From contig NC_073693.1 in the NCBI RefSeq assembly GCF_029784155.1, forward strand, positions 288,396,875 through 288,460,874: a DNA stretch of 64,000 nucleotides, written 5' to 3'. The position numbers were made by a program, and so were the translations under genes. The DNA comes from Uranotaenia lowii. Taxonomy: Eukaryota; Arthropoda; Insecta; Diptera; Culicidae. Below, one piece after another: positions 36,002 to 48,900 of the stretch; position 1 is the stretch's first letter; every line of letters starts with the position of its first letter. Under the pieces are notes generated by a model. That model was given only the letters and a program-made list of their open reading frames with translations. It had not been told where the DNA came from and searched no databases.

Positions 36002-36403
36002 TTACCTTTTTTTATCACCTGCACTTTTATTCGAAAAAATATTGAAGGTGGTGCTAACTGCAAGGGCAAAGAAAAAAAATTAATTTTTTTCATGAATTAC
36101 TGCATAAGTTGAAAACCCTTTTCTTCTAGGATCAACTTAAAAGTAATCTTTTTTCAATCTTGAGGGATTTGAAACACTTCTATGGTCATGTCCTGATAAA
36201 TCCCACAATTAGTTAACCAATTAATGTTTCGCCAAAATCGTGTTGACAAAATTTTTTATCATATATCAAAAACATAGATATCTATGTCACATCACTTTTG
36301 ATGACATGCCAAAAACATTTGCAATGAGATGAAATTTTGTGATTTTTTTAAGCATCTGTTTTGCTATTGCTATTGTTTTTTTTTAATTTATTAAAGCAAC
36401 ATA

Positions 36404-37602
36404 CAGTTGCGTTCAAAAAAGAATGAAATCGCCTGAAGCTGCGCAACCACTTCCAACTTTGACAAGCTGCCATTTCTCTCTTGCTTGATATTTTTTCATG
36501 AAAATTTCACACAATCTAGTTCAACTATCCAACTAACACTCCACAAAATTTGAAGTCTTAACAATGACGGGAAACAAAGATACAGCTATTCTCGTAAAAA
36601 AGGGAAATTTGGAGTTGCTTCACTAAATTTGCTGTATCTTTGACAATTTTCATTGAAAAATCTTGAAATTTGGTACAAAGATGTAAAAATGTTTGATCTA
36701 ATACCAGGCCAAGTTCCGTCAAAATCGATGAACGTGATCAAAAATGGTGCCGGGTTGAAAATGAGGTTCATTATCGCTCAGCAGACGATTTCACTCTTTT
36801 TTGGACGGATGTTTATATGGAAAACATCGTAATCCATGTATTCTTGGTATTTTCTTTCACAAAACCAAAATTTATCACACAGAATGTTGTAAATTGATAT
36901 GAACTTTATTCTTGCATTGTTTAGAAACAGAAATTGTTCCAACAGAACTGGTATTGAAACATAAGAGCGAATAGAATATTCGCTTTAATTGTGGATCAAA
37001 TTTGTTTATCAGTATAATTAGCAGGTCATTTCTGAAACTCTGTTCTTCTTATTTTGAACTCTGTTGAAACATTTTCTCTTTCAAAACAAAGTACGAATGA
37101 AGATTTTAGCAATTTACAACATTCTTTGTGATAAATTTTGGTTTTGTGAAAGAAAATACTAAGAATACATGGATTACGATGTTTTCCATATAAACATCCG
37201 TCCAAAAAAGAATGAAATCGTCTGCTGAGCGATAATGAACCTCATTTTCAACCCGGCACCATTTTTGATCACGTTCATAGATTTTGACGAAACCTGGCCT
37301 GGTATTAGATCAAACATTTTACACCTTTGTACCAAATTTCAAGATTTTTCAATGAAAATTGTCAAAGATACAGCAAATTTAGTGAAGCAACTCCAAAATT
37401 TTCCTTTTTTACGAGAATAGCTGTATCTTTGTTTCCCGTCATTGTTAAGACTTCAAATTTTGTGGAGTGTTAGTTGGATGGTTGAACTAGATTGTGTGAA
37501 ATTTTCATGAAAAAATATCAACCGAGAGAGAAATGGCAGCTTGTCAAAGTTGGAAGTGGTTGCGCAGCTTCACGCGATTTCATTCTTTTTTGAACGCAAC
37601 TG
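36404..37602. mobile_element. 1.2-kb TA-flanked palindromic DNA element (Tc1/mariner-type ends)
   Basis: It begins CAGTTGCGTTCAAAAAAGAA and ends with the exact complement, flanked by TA at 36402-36403 and 37603-37604. The arms are about 500 bp (36404-36905 and 37100-37602) with few mismatches, around a ~190-bp AT-rich loop. Each arm contains a second, internal terminal-repeat-like block: GACGATTTCACTC...TTGGACGG at 36784 and GTCCAAAAAAGAATGAAATC at 37201. Thus each arm looks like a ~400-bp MITE in its own right. No transposase. The transcript would form a very long hairpin. Confidence 0.85.
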
Positions 37603-37604
37603 TA

Positions 37605-40550
37605 AAGAAAACTGAATTTTCATTTGCTTTTACGCAATTGATCAAGGAACGTTTCGGTCCTGAAGTTAGATTGTGTTGATTGCTTAAAATTTAAATCACA
37701 AAAATGATTTTCATTTGTATTTCGATTCCCTTCATAGGGAAGAACCCATTTTACGGTATTCAAATTTTATACGCGGATAAGAATTGTCAACTTTATAAAT
37801 GAATTTTTACTATGATAAATGAGTCTAAAAATACCGTTCTAAGGCCGTGTGGAGAGGGGGAGGGAAGGGGGGGGGGGGTGGAGGTGGTTGGTTTGGTGGT
37901 TCAATGCTTCCCATAGATTTTTTTTCCAAGTTCAATTACCAGATCCAGAAATAAATTTACTTAATCCCAAAATAAGTGTTTATGAACGTGTAAGAAAATT
38001 GGCACGGAATTTAATCTTCTCAAGTCTTATGAATAACTTTTTATTAAGAAGCTTTACTAAACAAGTTCAGAATTCGAAATCAACTATTTTAACTTCAAAA
38101 TTCATTCATGGGATGTTAATTTTACACATCAACAAGTTAGAAGCCATGTGACGTGTATAGAACTAGAATTAGCAAAAAATAAATAAACCTAATATCCATT
38201 ACTATATTACTGATCAATTCAATTGAAAGAAATCATTTGTGTCAGCACAATTTTTATGCTGCTACCAAACATTCTTCAAGAAAACCCATTTTAATATTGT
38301 TTGTTAATATTTTGTTCTACTATTTAAATGCATAACTCCACATTCCAAGTAGTTTCGATAAATATCACAAGGCCACATTTTTCCGGGTAGCAAATAATTC
38401 TAGAACTTCTTTTGATTACACTGCGTGCCATGAGTCCAAATATGTAATGATTTTTTTTCTATAAGTTTTTGTTATTTAAATTATTTTAAAAATAAGCTAA
38501 AACTATTCAAGAAACATTGAAAAAATTAAAAAAACGTTTTAAATCAATTTTAAATTTCTCAAACATAACAAGTTATTTTAACTTCTGCATAAAACTGATA
38601 AGAGTTTTCTATTTGTTTGAGTTTCCCATTAGTAAATTTCGAGAATTTTGACACCAAATTGAATTTTATAACAATTTTATTTGAGCAAAAATCAAATCTG
38701 CTAACAGACTTCAACAAACTTGTAAAATTAAATTAAACTTTTTTTTTACTTTCTTAAGTGAGATCATGAATACTTGTATTGATATCTTTTCCAAATGTTG
38801 AAAACTTGGAGAATTGGTTTTTCTAGATCATTCATCATAATCTTCACCATAACCATCATCAAAATTTTATTCATAAATTGAATGAAGTATAAAAGTAGAA
38901 ATCAGAATCAGTTTGTTTAAACTGATGCATTTTTAAATATAAAAACCCATATCAACAAATCTTGAAACGATAGACAAAATCTGACAGAAAATATAAGATG
39001 CCATAATCTACCAAATCAATTATTATGGCACAAATATTAAGGTAATTTGATTTATCAATTAAGCTGTATAAATATTTTGTTGTTGTTTCAAATGAAATGA
39101 CGTTTTATTGAATAATTTCTTTTATAAATGTTAAAGAAAATCTTTGGTTTCATCTTAATATTTTGTTCTGATTTTGAAATAAATATATCGGAATTAAGAC
39201 TCAAACAATTTATATATTTTTAAATATTTTGGAAAAATGGGTCTATGTTTTTGAATTCTGAACTTTTGTGTTTTAAATATATAATCTTCTTCCAGCATAT
39301 AAGTCAAAACTTTTAATTAAAAAAAATAGTTTCTAACTTTTGTCCTTTTCAGGATCTTATATTTCAACTGACTGCGAAAAAATAGCCTAAAATATTAAAC
39401 TTCAAAACATGCGCATTATAATCTTTATTATTATTTCTTGTTTTTAATATTGAATTTAATTTGTTTTGACAAAAAATCCGTCAAGTTTAAAATGGAAGTT
39501 TTCTTTTCTAATCAAGAAGTACCATTTCAAATCATGGTATTTTTTAAATTTAAGATATTACAGAGCAATATTTCAATTCACCCTTCATTTGTAAATGAGG
39601 AAAAATAATGTTAAGTTCTACTAAACTTATGAATCTACATGAAAACTAAAAGCTCATTTTTAATTTTATTATTACTCTCTATTGAATCAAAGATTTATAT
39701 TTTGCATGGATGTTCTTGTTTCAGAGATACAATGCTTTAAAAAATATAAATTTTTCGATTTTTTTTTTAAATTTTAATAGATAAGATAACAGTTATTCAT
39801 GATATCATTCAAGTCCTAGAGTATTTCATATAAAATTTTTACTCAATTAACAACTTTGAATGAGAAATATCGAAGATTCAATAAAGTTTAAATCTTCTTT
39901 GATATTTTATCTTAATTCCCGTTTTTGGCAGATTTTAGAAAAAAAAATTACTTAAAGAAATCTTTTTAAACTTATTTCACATTAGTTAAAATTACTGGCG
40001 GTTTTCAGGAAAGTTGATAATCGAGTTTAAAATTTATATTTTTATAATATTTCTTATGTTCTACAGATTAGCAAAAAAGTGTACAAATTTATCTTATGGA
40101 TTTTATCTTATTTCAAAAGGTATCTTGAAAGCACGAGTTGGAAGTCACTTCGGAAGAATGTAAACTTCGTTGCTTTGTGTTATTAAAAATGTTTTTAACA
40201 ATTATTATCGTTCAATTCTGACCTAATCTGATACAGATTCGGATATGATTTCTTTTTAAATCTGGTTCTATGTGGTTTTTTAATTTGCACTTATTTTTAT
40301 GGTCAAATCTTTATAATCTAGTTTTACTCGAAATTTTAAATCGCATTTGTTTTCTGGTGATTCAAAAACATGGATTTTGAATTTGCAGACTAGACTGCTT
40401 TAAATTTTCTTCCAAGCAAATATTTAGTTTAGAATGAAGCACATAATTTTGAATGATTTATCAATGAGTAACCGGAAATAGCATTGATTTGAAACAAAAA
40501 TTCTGATTGATTTTTGATCGTTTTAAGAAAATATTATTTTTCTGAGGGGC
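37605..40550. other. AT-rich intergenic DNA
   Basis: No gene supported. A G-rich run lies near 37855-37885. The 100-codon open frame at 37849-38151 has no domain. Confidence 0.45.
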
Positions 40551-41090
40551 CGCACAACAAGCTTAAATTTTGTATGGGATTTTGAGACATTTTGCTCGGG
40601 AGAAACTCGAAAATACAGTTTTTCATGTATAACTTTGATACCCTTCGGCCGATTTCTTTTAAAAACAATTTTTCTTAAAGCCTAAACTATGACAAATATT
40701 TCATTCGAAGACTGTATATTGATTCGACTTACGAGAAAACAGTTATTAAATATCAAAAATGGGGTAAATTTTTTCAGGGTGATATTCATCACTGTTGATG
40801 CTGCGTTAAAATGTTCGAAGCAGTGTCTCTCATCAATAGGGATGAATATCACCCCTTTGAAAAGAAAACTATTTTTTGAAGCTTCATAACTTTCGTGTCT
40901 TAACTTGAAACGAAGTGCAGTTTTCGGATGAAATATTTGTCATTGTTTAGGCATTAGAAAAATCGATTTCGAAAGAAATCGGCCGAAGGGTATCAAAGTT
41001 ATTCATGAAAAACTGGATTTTCGTGTTCCTCCCGAACAAAATGTCCCAAAATCCCATACCAACTTTAGGCTCGTTGAGCGACCCCTTCCC
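40551..41090. repeat. Fold-back repeat, family F3 copy 2
   Basis: The arms at about 40551-40790 and 40845-41090 are inverted copies: GGGGCCGCACAACAAGCTTA outside, then TATGGGATTTTGAGACATTT, CTTCGGCCGATTTCTTT, and GGTGATATTCATCAC next to the loop. Related to 33597-34000. Non-coding. Confidence 0.72.
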
Positions 41091-41563
41091 GTGATCCAAT
41101 CTGGCCCAAATTTGGCATGAGACCTTGTACTAGGCCGAGGATCATTTTAAGCCTGCAGCCTATAACTTTTACCAAAGTCAGGTCATTTGGGGCACTATAA
41201 TGTGTATGGATTTTTGTTTTAAATATTGGCTTAAATGTTTAATCTTCTGAAAATCCTTGTCGTAGAAAATTAGATACATAATCAGCAATTCTTGATTAAA
41301 TCCAATTGAACAAAGGTTTATATCCTTCATTTACATTCTAATTTTTTAATGTCAAATCATCAAACATCCAAAAAGCAGAGGTGAAATCTCAAACGGATTA
41401 TTCGAATCGCTTCAAATTTATTTCTCAAATTTAATGTTTTAGTTCTTCGTTTATTTAAAGGGGGTTTTTGCCCTTCAACTTTTTCCTTCACTAAACAAAT
41501 AATATTATTATAGTTTACAGTTTTTTGAAAAACCTAAAGTTTTCTAGAAACTTCACAAAATGT

Positions 41564-41900
41564 TCCATGCACTCAATATAATTATTGGTTATTTTGTTAA
41601 GGTTTTTGCAAAACTTGTATTGTTTTCTTGAAGCGTCATACCTTTGGCATTTCGTTGTTCAATTTTCCCATACAAACCCAGAAGTTCAAATTTGTAAACG
41701 TTACTGAAAAATTCTGCAAAAATCATGGATGAGTTTTGAACCAAATCAAAGCTTTTAAGATCCCAGGGCTTGAACAATTCAAAAATATCCTAAAATTGAT
41801 ACAGTCTATTGACCATACACCTAATATAATTATTGATTATTTTGTCGAAGTTTTCGCCTAACTTGTACTTTTTTTTCTAAAGCGTTATATCTTTTCCATT
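41564..41900. repeat. Imperfect ~249-bp tandem duplication, also related to 54330-54570
   Basis: 41564-41650 and 41813-41900 share CTAATATAATTATTGRTTAT-like sequence and AAGCGT(C/T)ATA. The intervening part (ATCATGGATGAGTTTTGAAC, CCCAGGG) matches a segment near 54470, marking a dispersed repeat family. Confidence 0.55.
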
Positions 41901-43401
41901 TAATTTTTTTTTCAATGGAAAAAAGTATATCATTCCGAAACTCAATTTATTTTCAATAGTGGAGGGAAAGTAAGTTCCTTCCGTGTAGCACCACCTGATG
42001 CGCCTCTGGTAGTTACGAAGCGACCTTTTCGATTAAAACTTTTATCAAACGCAGAATTTCCGGCTGGGCTCTGTTCTGCTTCGGAATGGTACTTGAAAAC
42101 CGAATTCCTGACAGAGAGTATGGCAGCCATTGTGCTGTCTCCTAAGGATAAAGTTTGGCTCCGCTTCCTCGCTCCCAGAATCCGGAAGTGGTAACGCAGC
42201 AGCAACTGCTACTTCCACTTTTGCTTTTTCAAGTACGATGGGTTGCCCACCGTTTTAGCAATAAAGCAAAAGGGGAAATGGTAACTGTTTATCTTGCTGA
42301 AATTAATTAAAATATTTTTGCGAGTTTCGCTTTCTCTCTCTCTGTGTCTGTGCCTGTTCTAGTTTGCGAAGTGGGTACTTTGCCATGGTTTTGCTACGTT
42401 ATCCTACATTTGATATTTTATTTTTGGGTTATGGAAGTTTTGGAAGTGAAACATGAACATTTGAATAGCAGTCTCGCTCGTTGTGATGAGTGATGAGTTT
42501 CTTGAGAACTTCTTTATAACTTATGGTGGAAGTTGACATTTTAGTGTTTGTTTAAAATTTAATTGCAGGTGTGGTTTTAGCACTCTAGACTTGATAGAAT
42601 TTATTCTGAACTTAATAAAAAGTCTTACAAAACACACTGTTAAGGGTTCAACATGAATTCGTTACTGAAATTTTTGACATATCAGATGTGGAACGATAAA
42701 ACATAAATGTCTCCCTGTCATTCGAATCAATCCAAAGAACTGACAGATTCAAATCATTCCTCGGCAAACAACGGTTTATGCGTCAAATCATATGTACGTC
42801 CCTCATCGAAGAAAGATCACATTCCATCATTTGCAAATCCCTCCCAGGATTAATTTCTTGCCTTGGAAAGAAGACATTCTCAAATTGCCACTATCCGAAA
42901 AAAAAGGGTTGCCCTTGTCCATATTTCAACATTCTCGAATCCTTCTCCACCACAGTAAAGTGTGTCCGATTCCGGACCCAGTATCTATAATTTTTTTTAT
43001 ATTTGCTGACCTGACAGGAAGAGTCCCAACATGGCTTAAGAATCCCCCAAGAAAGAAGGAGCCCAAACATCCACACAGTCACATGCTACAATGCCTTAAT
43101 CAAGATTGAACGAGAATTGGGTGCCAGGATGTCAGAGCAAAAATGGTCAAACAATGAACCCTGCTCTTATCCTTCTGACATTCGGAATCCCAAGGTAAAT
43201 TAGAATAATTTTCTGTTTGAACAGGAAAAGATACTTTCCCGCAATAGGCCATTCATCCCGAATGGAATGTTTTCAAATGACACAATTTCTTTCAGGTGGA
43301 TTCTATTTTACTTACACAATAGAAAACTATTTAAAAAAAGAATAATCTTCTTCAAAAACTGAGAACAGAAAATATAAAATTACGCGATGAAAACATTATT
43401 C
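41901..43401. other. Intergenic DNA
   Basis: Less AT-biased at about 41.95-42.25 kb and 42.7-43.1 kb. The open frames of 60-105 codons there have no recognised domain or splice context. No gene can be supported. Confidence 0.4.
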
Positions 43402-44457
43402 CAAAACCGAAAACTAAAAACTGAAAACTGAAAACTGAAAACTGATAACTAAAAACTGAAAACTGAAAACTGAAAACTGAAAACTGAAAACTGAAAACTG
43501 AAAACTGAAAACTGAAAACTGAAAACTGAAAACTGAAAACTGAAAACTGAAAACTGAAAACTGAAAACTGAAAACTGAAAACTGAAAACTGAAAACTGAA
43601 AACTGAAAACTGAAAACTGAAAACTGAAAACTGAAAACTGAAAACTGAAAACTGAAAACTGAAAACTGAAAACTGAAAACTGAAAACTGAAAACTGAAAA
43701 CTGAAAACTGAAAACTGAAAACTGAAAACTGAAAACTGAAAACTGAAAACTGAAAACTGAAAACTGAAAACTGAAAACTGAAAACTGAAAACTGAAAACT
43801 GAAAACTGAAAACTGAAAACTGAAAACTGAAAACTGAAAACTGAAAACTGAAAACTGAAAACTGAAAACTGAAAACTGAAAACTGAAAACTGAAAACTGA
43901 AAACTGAAAACTGAAAACTGAAAACTGAAAACTGAAAACTGAAAACTGAAAACTGAAAACTGAAAACTGAAAACTGAAAACTGAAAACTGAAAACTGAAA
44001 ACTGAAAACTGAAAACTGAAAACTGAAAACTGAAAACTGAAAACTGAAAACTGAAAACTGAAAACTGAAAACTGAAAACTGAAAACTGAAAACTGAAAAC
44101 TGAAAACTGAAAACTGAAAACTGAAAACTGAAAACTGAAAACTGAAAACTGAAAACTGAAAACTGAAAACTGAAAACTGAAAACTGAAAACTGAAAACTG
44201 AAAACTGAAAACTGAAAACTGAAAACTGAAAACTGAAAACTGAAAACTGAAAACTGAAAACTGAAAACTGAAAACTGAAAACTGAAAACTGAAAACTGAA
44301 AACTGAAAACTGAAAACTGAAAACTGAAAACTGAAAACTGAAAACTGAAAACTGAAAACTGAAAACTGAAAACTGAAAACTGAAAACTGAAAACTGAAAA
44401 CTGAAAACTGAAAACTGAAAACCGAAATCTGAAAACTGAGAACAGAAAACTGAAAAT
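43402..44457. repeat. 7-bp minisatellite (AAAACTG)n
   Basis: About 150 units, essentially perfect between 43454 and 44422, with variant units at both ends. The period of 7 makes a 21-nt, 7-codon translation (Phe-Gln-Phe-Ser-Val-Phe-Ser) on the minus strand and a spurious 460-codon ORF. The minus-strand unit TTTTCAG resembles a 3' splice site. The array ends about 230 bp before the TATA box of the TIL gene. Confidence 0.97.
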
Positions 44458-44689
44458 TAGAAACCACAGTTTTCAATGCTCTTTTTTTTATTAATGAGAT
44501 ACACTTGCATATGTCCATTCCATAACGTAAGCAAATAAATTGATTCATCGATGCAAATATTAACACATGTTGTATCAACCATTTTTTACTGTCAGAGCTG
44601 GAGAAAAAAACAAATAAATTAATCTGCATCTGTCGTTTGGTCAATAAACAGTTTTCAAGGTTGTGTAATCTTTGAGCAGATGTGCATGG

Positions 44690-44698
44690 TATAAAAAG
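44690..44698 (+). promoter_or_regulatory. TATA box of the TIL gene
   Basis: TATAAAAAG lies 57 bp before the ATG. A TCAG initiator-like sequence at 44722-44725 is about 33 bp downstream of the box, the expected distance for an insect core promoter. Confidence 0.7.
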
Positions 44699-44746
44699 CC
44701 TTTGCATCATTAGGAAATTTATCAGAAATTTCATAAACCTTTCAAG

Positions 44747-45083
44747 ATGAAGTTCTTTCTTTCCCTACTAGTATTGGTTGTTGTTTTTGTCCTTGATGTT
44801 CGCTCAAATACCGGAAGCAGACGTAGGTTTTTTCTCAAAATAGTTGAAAGTTGAACAATTTCAATTTTTTTTTAATCTTTCAGATCAAACAGGCCAGTGT
44901 AACGAAAATGAAGTTCATAGACCCGACGCATGTGAAGATGCTCCTTTAACATGTGCCACTTACAAAAACCCGGAAACAATCAAATATGGAGGCTGTCATA
45001 GTGGATGTCTTTGCAAAGAGGGATACGTGAGACCAATCGAAGATTCGGATCAGTGTATTCTGCCAACAAATTGCCCAGCTTGA
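44747..45083 (+). CDS. Secreted TIL-domain (trypsin-inhibitor-like) cysteine-rich peptide, two exons
   Basis: Exon 1 is 44747-44822 and exon 2 44884-45083, separated by a 61-bp GT-AG intron (GTAGG... TTTCAG). Splicing keeps the frame and gives a 91-residue protein. Residues 1-20 form a strong signal peptide (MKFFLSLLVLVVVFVLDVRS), so the product is secreted. Residues 31-89 match the TIL fold: a CNENEV start, the SGCLCKEGYVR core and a final QCILPTNC. Family members typically have ten cysteines in five disulfides and inhibit serine proteases; many act in haemolymph or saliva. Here only eight cysteines are present (31, 42, 49, 63, 67, 69, 83, 89), implying loss of one disulfide, probably C3-C5. 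Inhibitory activity is inferred, and the reactive bond cannot be assigned. The start has a good CAAG context. The TATA box and poly(A) signals support a real, compact, highly expressed type of gene. Confidence 0.92.
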
Positions 45084-45090
45084 CTTCGCA

Positions 45091-45096
45091 AATAAA
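45091..45096 (+). terminator. Polyadenylation signal of the TIL gene
   Basis: AATAAA lies 7 bp after the stop codon. A second AATAAA at 45175-45180 is an alternative and gives a more usual 3' UTR length. Confidence 0.6.
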
Positions 45097-45180
45097 AAAG
45101 AAACATTTCCGATCACTAGGGTTCTTTGAATAGTGAATCTTTCAATCAAATGAACTTATACTATTATCGTATGCAATAAA

Positions 45181-45813
45181 TGAAGATCTTCATAAAAAAA
45201 AACATTTTTTTAATTCAATCTTCATTTTTGTCGTTGCTCACCTATTTTATCAATCGTTTCATTTTGACTTGTTTTGTATCCAGATAGAAATTTTTCCAAA
45301 TTTGCGAAATGGATATAAAAAGAGGTAGAGTAGAGTGCAGCCAAATGAGTCATGTCTAATTTCGAAAACCGATCATATACACTTGATAGTTTTCCAAGCA
45401 ACCACAAAAAAGCATACTCAGCTCCATCATTGATATGAAGTAGGTTCTTTGAAACTCAAAATTTAAGTTCTTCTTGATACTTTCAAGTTCCAAAACAAGT
45501 CTTAATGACCTTCTATTCAGCTTCCAGCGGCTTTTAATTCAGCTTCCGAAAAATTGCAAAACGGGTAAAAAAATGCCTCTCTATTTCAATTGCACCCTTG
45601 GCAACGGGTCATATCACCTTCTCTTGATTTTTTACTATATTCAGTAAATGGTGCCACCATGATGCCACGCGTCGGGTTCCAAACTCGACGATTTGCAGTG
45701 TGCCCAGATTTGTCCAATTCGCTGTTCGACTGCTTCTTTCCTACATTTCCTACAAATAACGCACCAAAATGGTAGGTCACTCAATTATCAAATTACTTAT
45801 TGAAAAAAAAACT
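45181..45813. other. Intergenic spacer downstream of the TIL gene
   Basis: No exon with splice context was recognised. The short open frames overlap on both strands without domains. Confidence 0.45.
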
Positions 45814-45885
45814 TTCCCGGCTCGAGGATCGAACCCCCACCTTCGTGATAAGAATCGAACACGCTACCACAAGACCCCGCCTGGA
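45814..45885 (-). ncRNA. tRNA-like sequence with pol III terminator
   Basis: The 72-nt minus-strand segment has an acceptor TCCAGGC pairing 6 of 7 with GCCGGGA. It also has an A-box-like GGTCTTGTGGTAGCGTG and the B-box GGTTCGATCC, and is followed within 5 nt by nine T residues. The T-stem is poor and the anticodon arm (TTCG/CGAA) is short with a large loop, so a functional tRNA is unlikely. It is probably a tRNA pseudogene or the head of a SINE. Confidence 0.5.
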
Positions 45886-45945
45886 TGTTGTTCTAACTGA
45901 AACTAAAACTTGAAGTAGTAATATGATATTGTAGCATACCTGCAG

Positions 45946-48900
45946 GCGCGCACGCCCATTCAAACAGCCAGTAAGCCAAGAAAAAAGCACCTCTATGCAC
46001 ACTTCCGTTGAGCCGTCAACACGCACGCCGGAGCACCGTATCGTTGCTGTGTACCTGCAGGAACATTTTGCATTATTTATTTTATTCTTACCTGTTTTTC
46101 AATTAGCACTTTTCAGTGCTAAAATTATTTTCATTTTCTTTTATTCATATTTTTCTCTTTTCTTTCCAGCATGGGGAAGTCATCAGCCGGCTCAAGGGCC
46201 GGAAGAAAACGGATTGCCAAACCTAATTCAGGTCCATCGCCCAAAAAAGTTGAAATTTTCAATTCATTAGATGTCCTTCATAACGTCGGTGATGAGGAAA
46301 TATTCATATTTAATTCTGATAAGAGTACTAAGAAACCTTCTTCTTCTTATACTCTTAAAAACGAAAAGGTTCCACCAATTACGGTCACGATTAAAGACTT
46401 CAATGCCTTTCGGAAAGAAATCGTCACTTCCGTCAAGGATGTAAAGATTTCTTTTCAGATCGGTCGAAGGGGAACTGCTCGTATTTTGGCGGAATCTTTT
46501 AATGATTTTCAAAAAATTTTAAATTATTTGAATAATAAAAAACATCAATTTTTTACTTACGACACTAGAAGTGATCGTCCATTTTAAGTTGTACTTCGTG
46601 GTCTCACCGGCGATCAGACACCGGATGAGATCACAACTGAATTAAATTCTTTATTAGGTTTTTCTCCAATTCAAGTTATTCAAATGAGGAAAAGAACCAA
46701 CACGAATAATACCAGTAATGTTGGTTTTGCTCCTGAGCTATATTTGTTCCATTTTAAAAAGGATCAAGTTAATAATTTGCAAATTCTTAAAAAGGCTCGT
46801 CTTATGTTTCATTGTCGAGTCAAATTCGAACCTTTTCGAAAATCTTCAATCAATGTCCTTCAAAATATTACGCAATGTCGTCGTTGTCAAGCTTTTTGTC
46901 ACGGCACTTAAAATTGTAGAATGAATGCCAGATGCATGCTTTGCGGCTCATTCGATCATGAAAAATCTAAATGCCTTTTTGGTGGTGATAAACCAAAACT
47001 GAATTTTTCAAGTGTGCAAATTGCGCAGGTAATCATTCCTCGAATTTCATAGACTGTCCCGTTAGGGCAAAAATTATTGCTTCTAGAAAAAATCTCAAAA
47101 TTGTCAGGAAAGTTTCTTCTCCTCCTTCCTCTTTTTCGTCTTCAAACGTCAGGCCGTCAAACAACCTGCCTGTTCGCAGTCAGCCTCGGCCTACATTGGA
47201 ATCACGGCTGGGTAATACCCGAAGTGATTTTAATGTTACCTGTGCTGATTCTGCGCCCCAGACTCGTTGTTTATCGTTCTCAGAGGTGGTTGCAAATGGG
47301 TTGCCCTCTCCAGGCATAACTAATAAAAATGGGAAAAAACCAAGTCTCAACGTTCATGCGGAGGCTTAGGAAAATCCCCGAAATTCAAATACTTGTTCTT
47401 CTCCTTCATTTTCTGATCCTAACAACTTTGTTGATTTGGGTGAGATTACTGAGGAAAAGTTAAATTTTTTGCATCAAAATTTAATGGAAATGATGCAACT
47501 TATGTTGAAAGCAAATTCGATGTTTGAAGTTTTCCAAACTTCTTTTAATTATGCTAACAAAATTATTATGACTTTACGATTCCCTCATGGATCCAAATAG
47601 ATGTTTAAATATTTTGAATTGGAACGCTAGATCTTTGCTGGCTAACCAAGATGAATTCTTTCTATTTTTGAAAACTCAAAACATACATATTGCTGCCATC
47701 ACTGAAACATTTTTAAAGCCAGACAATAACTTGAAAAGCAATGCTTTCTTTAAAATTTTGCGAAATGATCGACTTGATCGACAAGGTGGGGGTGTAGCTA
47801 TTGTCATCAATAGTCGTCTCAAATTTAGACTTCTTCCTTCTTTCAATACAAAAGTCTTAGAAACAATTGGAATTGAACTAGAAACTTCTATGGGGAAAAT
47901 TATAATTATTGCCGCATATTTGCCTTTTCAATGCAGCGGTGAACAGAAAAATTTTTTGAAGGGAGATTTACAAAAACTCACCAGAAATAAATCTAAATTT
48001 TTTATTATTGGTGACTTTAATGCAAAACACCGATCTTGGAATAATATTTCATCAAATTCAAATGGGAATATTTTGTTTAATGACTGCTCTGCAGGTTATT
48101 ATACTGTTGAATATCCTAATGGGCATACTTGTTTTTCTTCAATTAGAAATCCCTCCACAATTGATTTGGTTCTAACGGATTTAGGCGAGCATTGTAGTCA
48201 ATTAGTTACTCATGTGGACCTCGAATCAGACCACCTTCCAGTAACATTTTCTTTATCCCGAAGTCCCATTGAAAACCCTTTAAAATCAACTTTTAACTTT
48301 CAAAAAGCTGACTGGGAGCGATATAGAAATTTTATTGATAGTAATTTGAATGTAAACGTTCCACTGAATTCAATTGAAGATATTGATTTGGCTGTAGAAA
48401 ATTTGACAACTTCAATAGTCAATGCTAAAGCCGCTTCAATACCCAAAGTTCAACATAAATTTAATCAACCTTTAATTGATGATGATCTTCAGTTTTTGAT
48501 ACGACTGAAAAACATTCGTCGACGCCAATATCAACGAACTAGGGATCCTTATTTAAAACTTATTTATTGCGACCTTAAAAAAGAGATCAAACGTCGTTTG
48601 AAATTTATTCGTAATGAAAATTTTGCTAAAGCAGTAGAGGACATAAAACCCTACTCAAAGCCATTTTGGAAATTAACTAAAATTCTGAAAAAGCCCCAGA
48701 AGCCAATTCCTTCTTTGAAAGATGGGGATAAACTTCTTTTAACCAATGCAGAAAAAGCTCAAAAATTAGCCCAACAATTTGAGTCTGCTCATGATTTTAA
48801 TTTAAACGTTGTAAGTCCAATTGATGCTCAAATTTCCCTTGAATTTGATGATATTCTTTCTAAACAAAATGTATTTGAAACTTCTTGTGAGACAAATATT

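Noticed and set aside
43352..44734. 460-codon ORF of repeated Phe-Gln-Phe-Ser-Val-Phe-Ser on the minus strand
   Set aside because: It is the 7-bp satellite read as a 21-nt period; stop-free only because of repeat composition.
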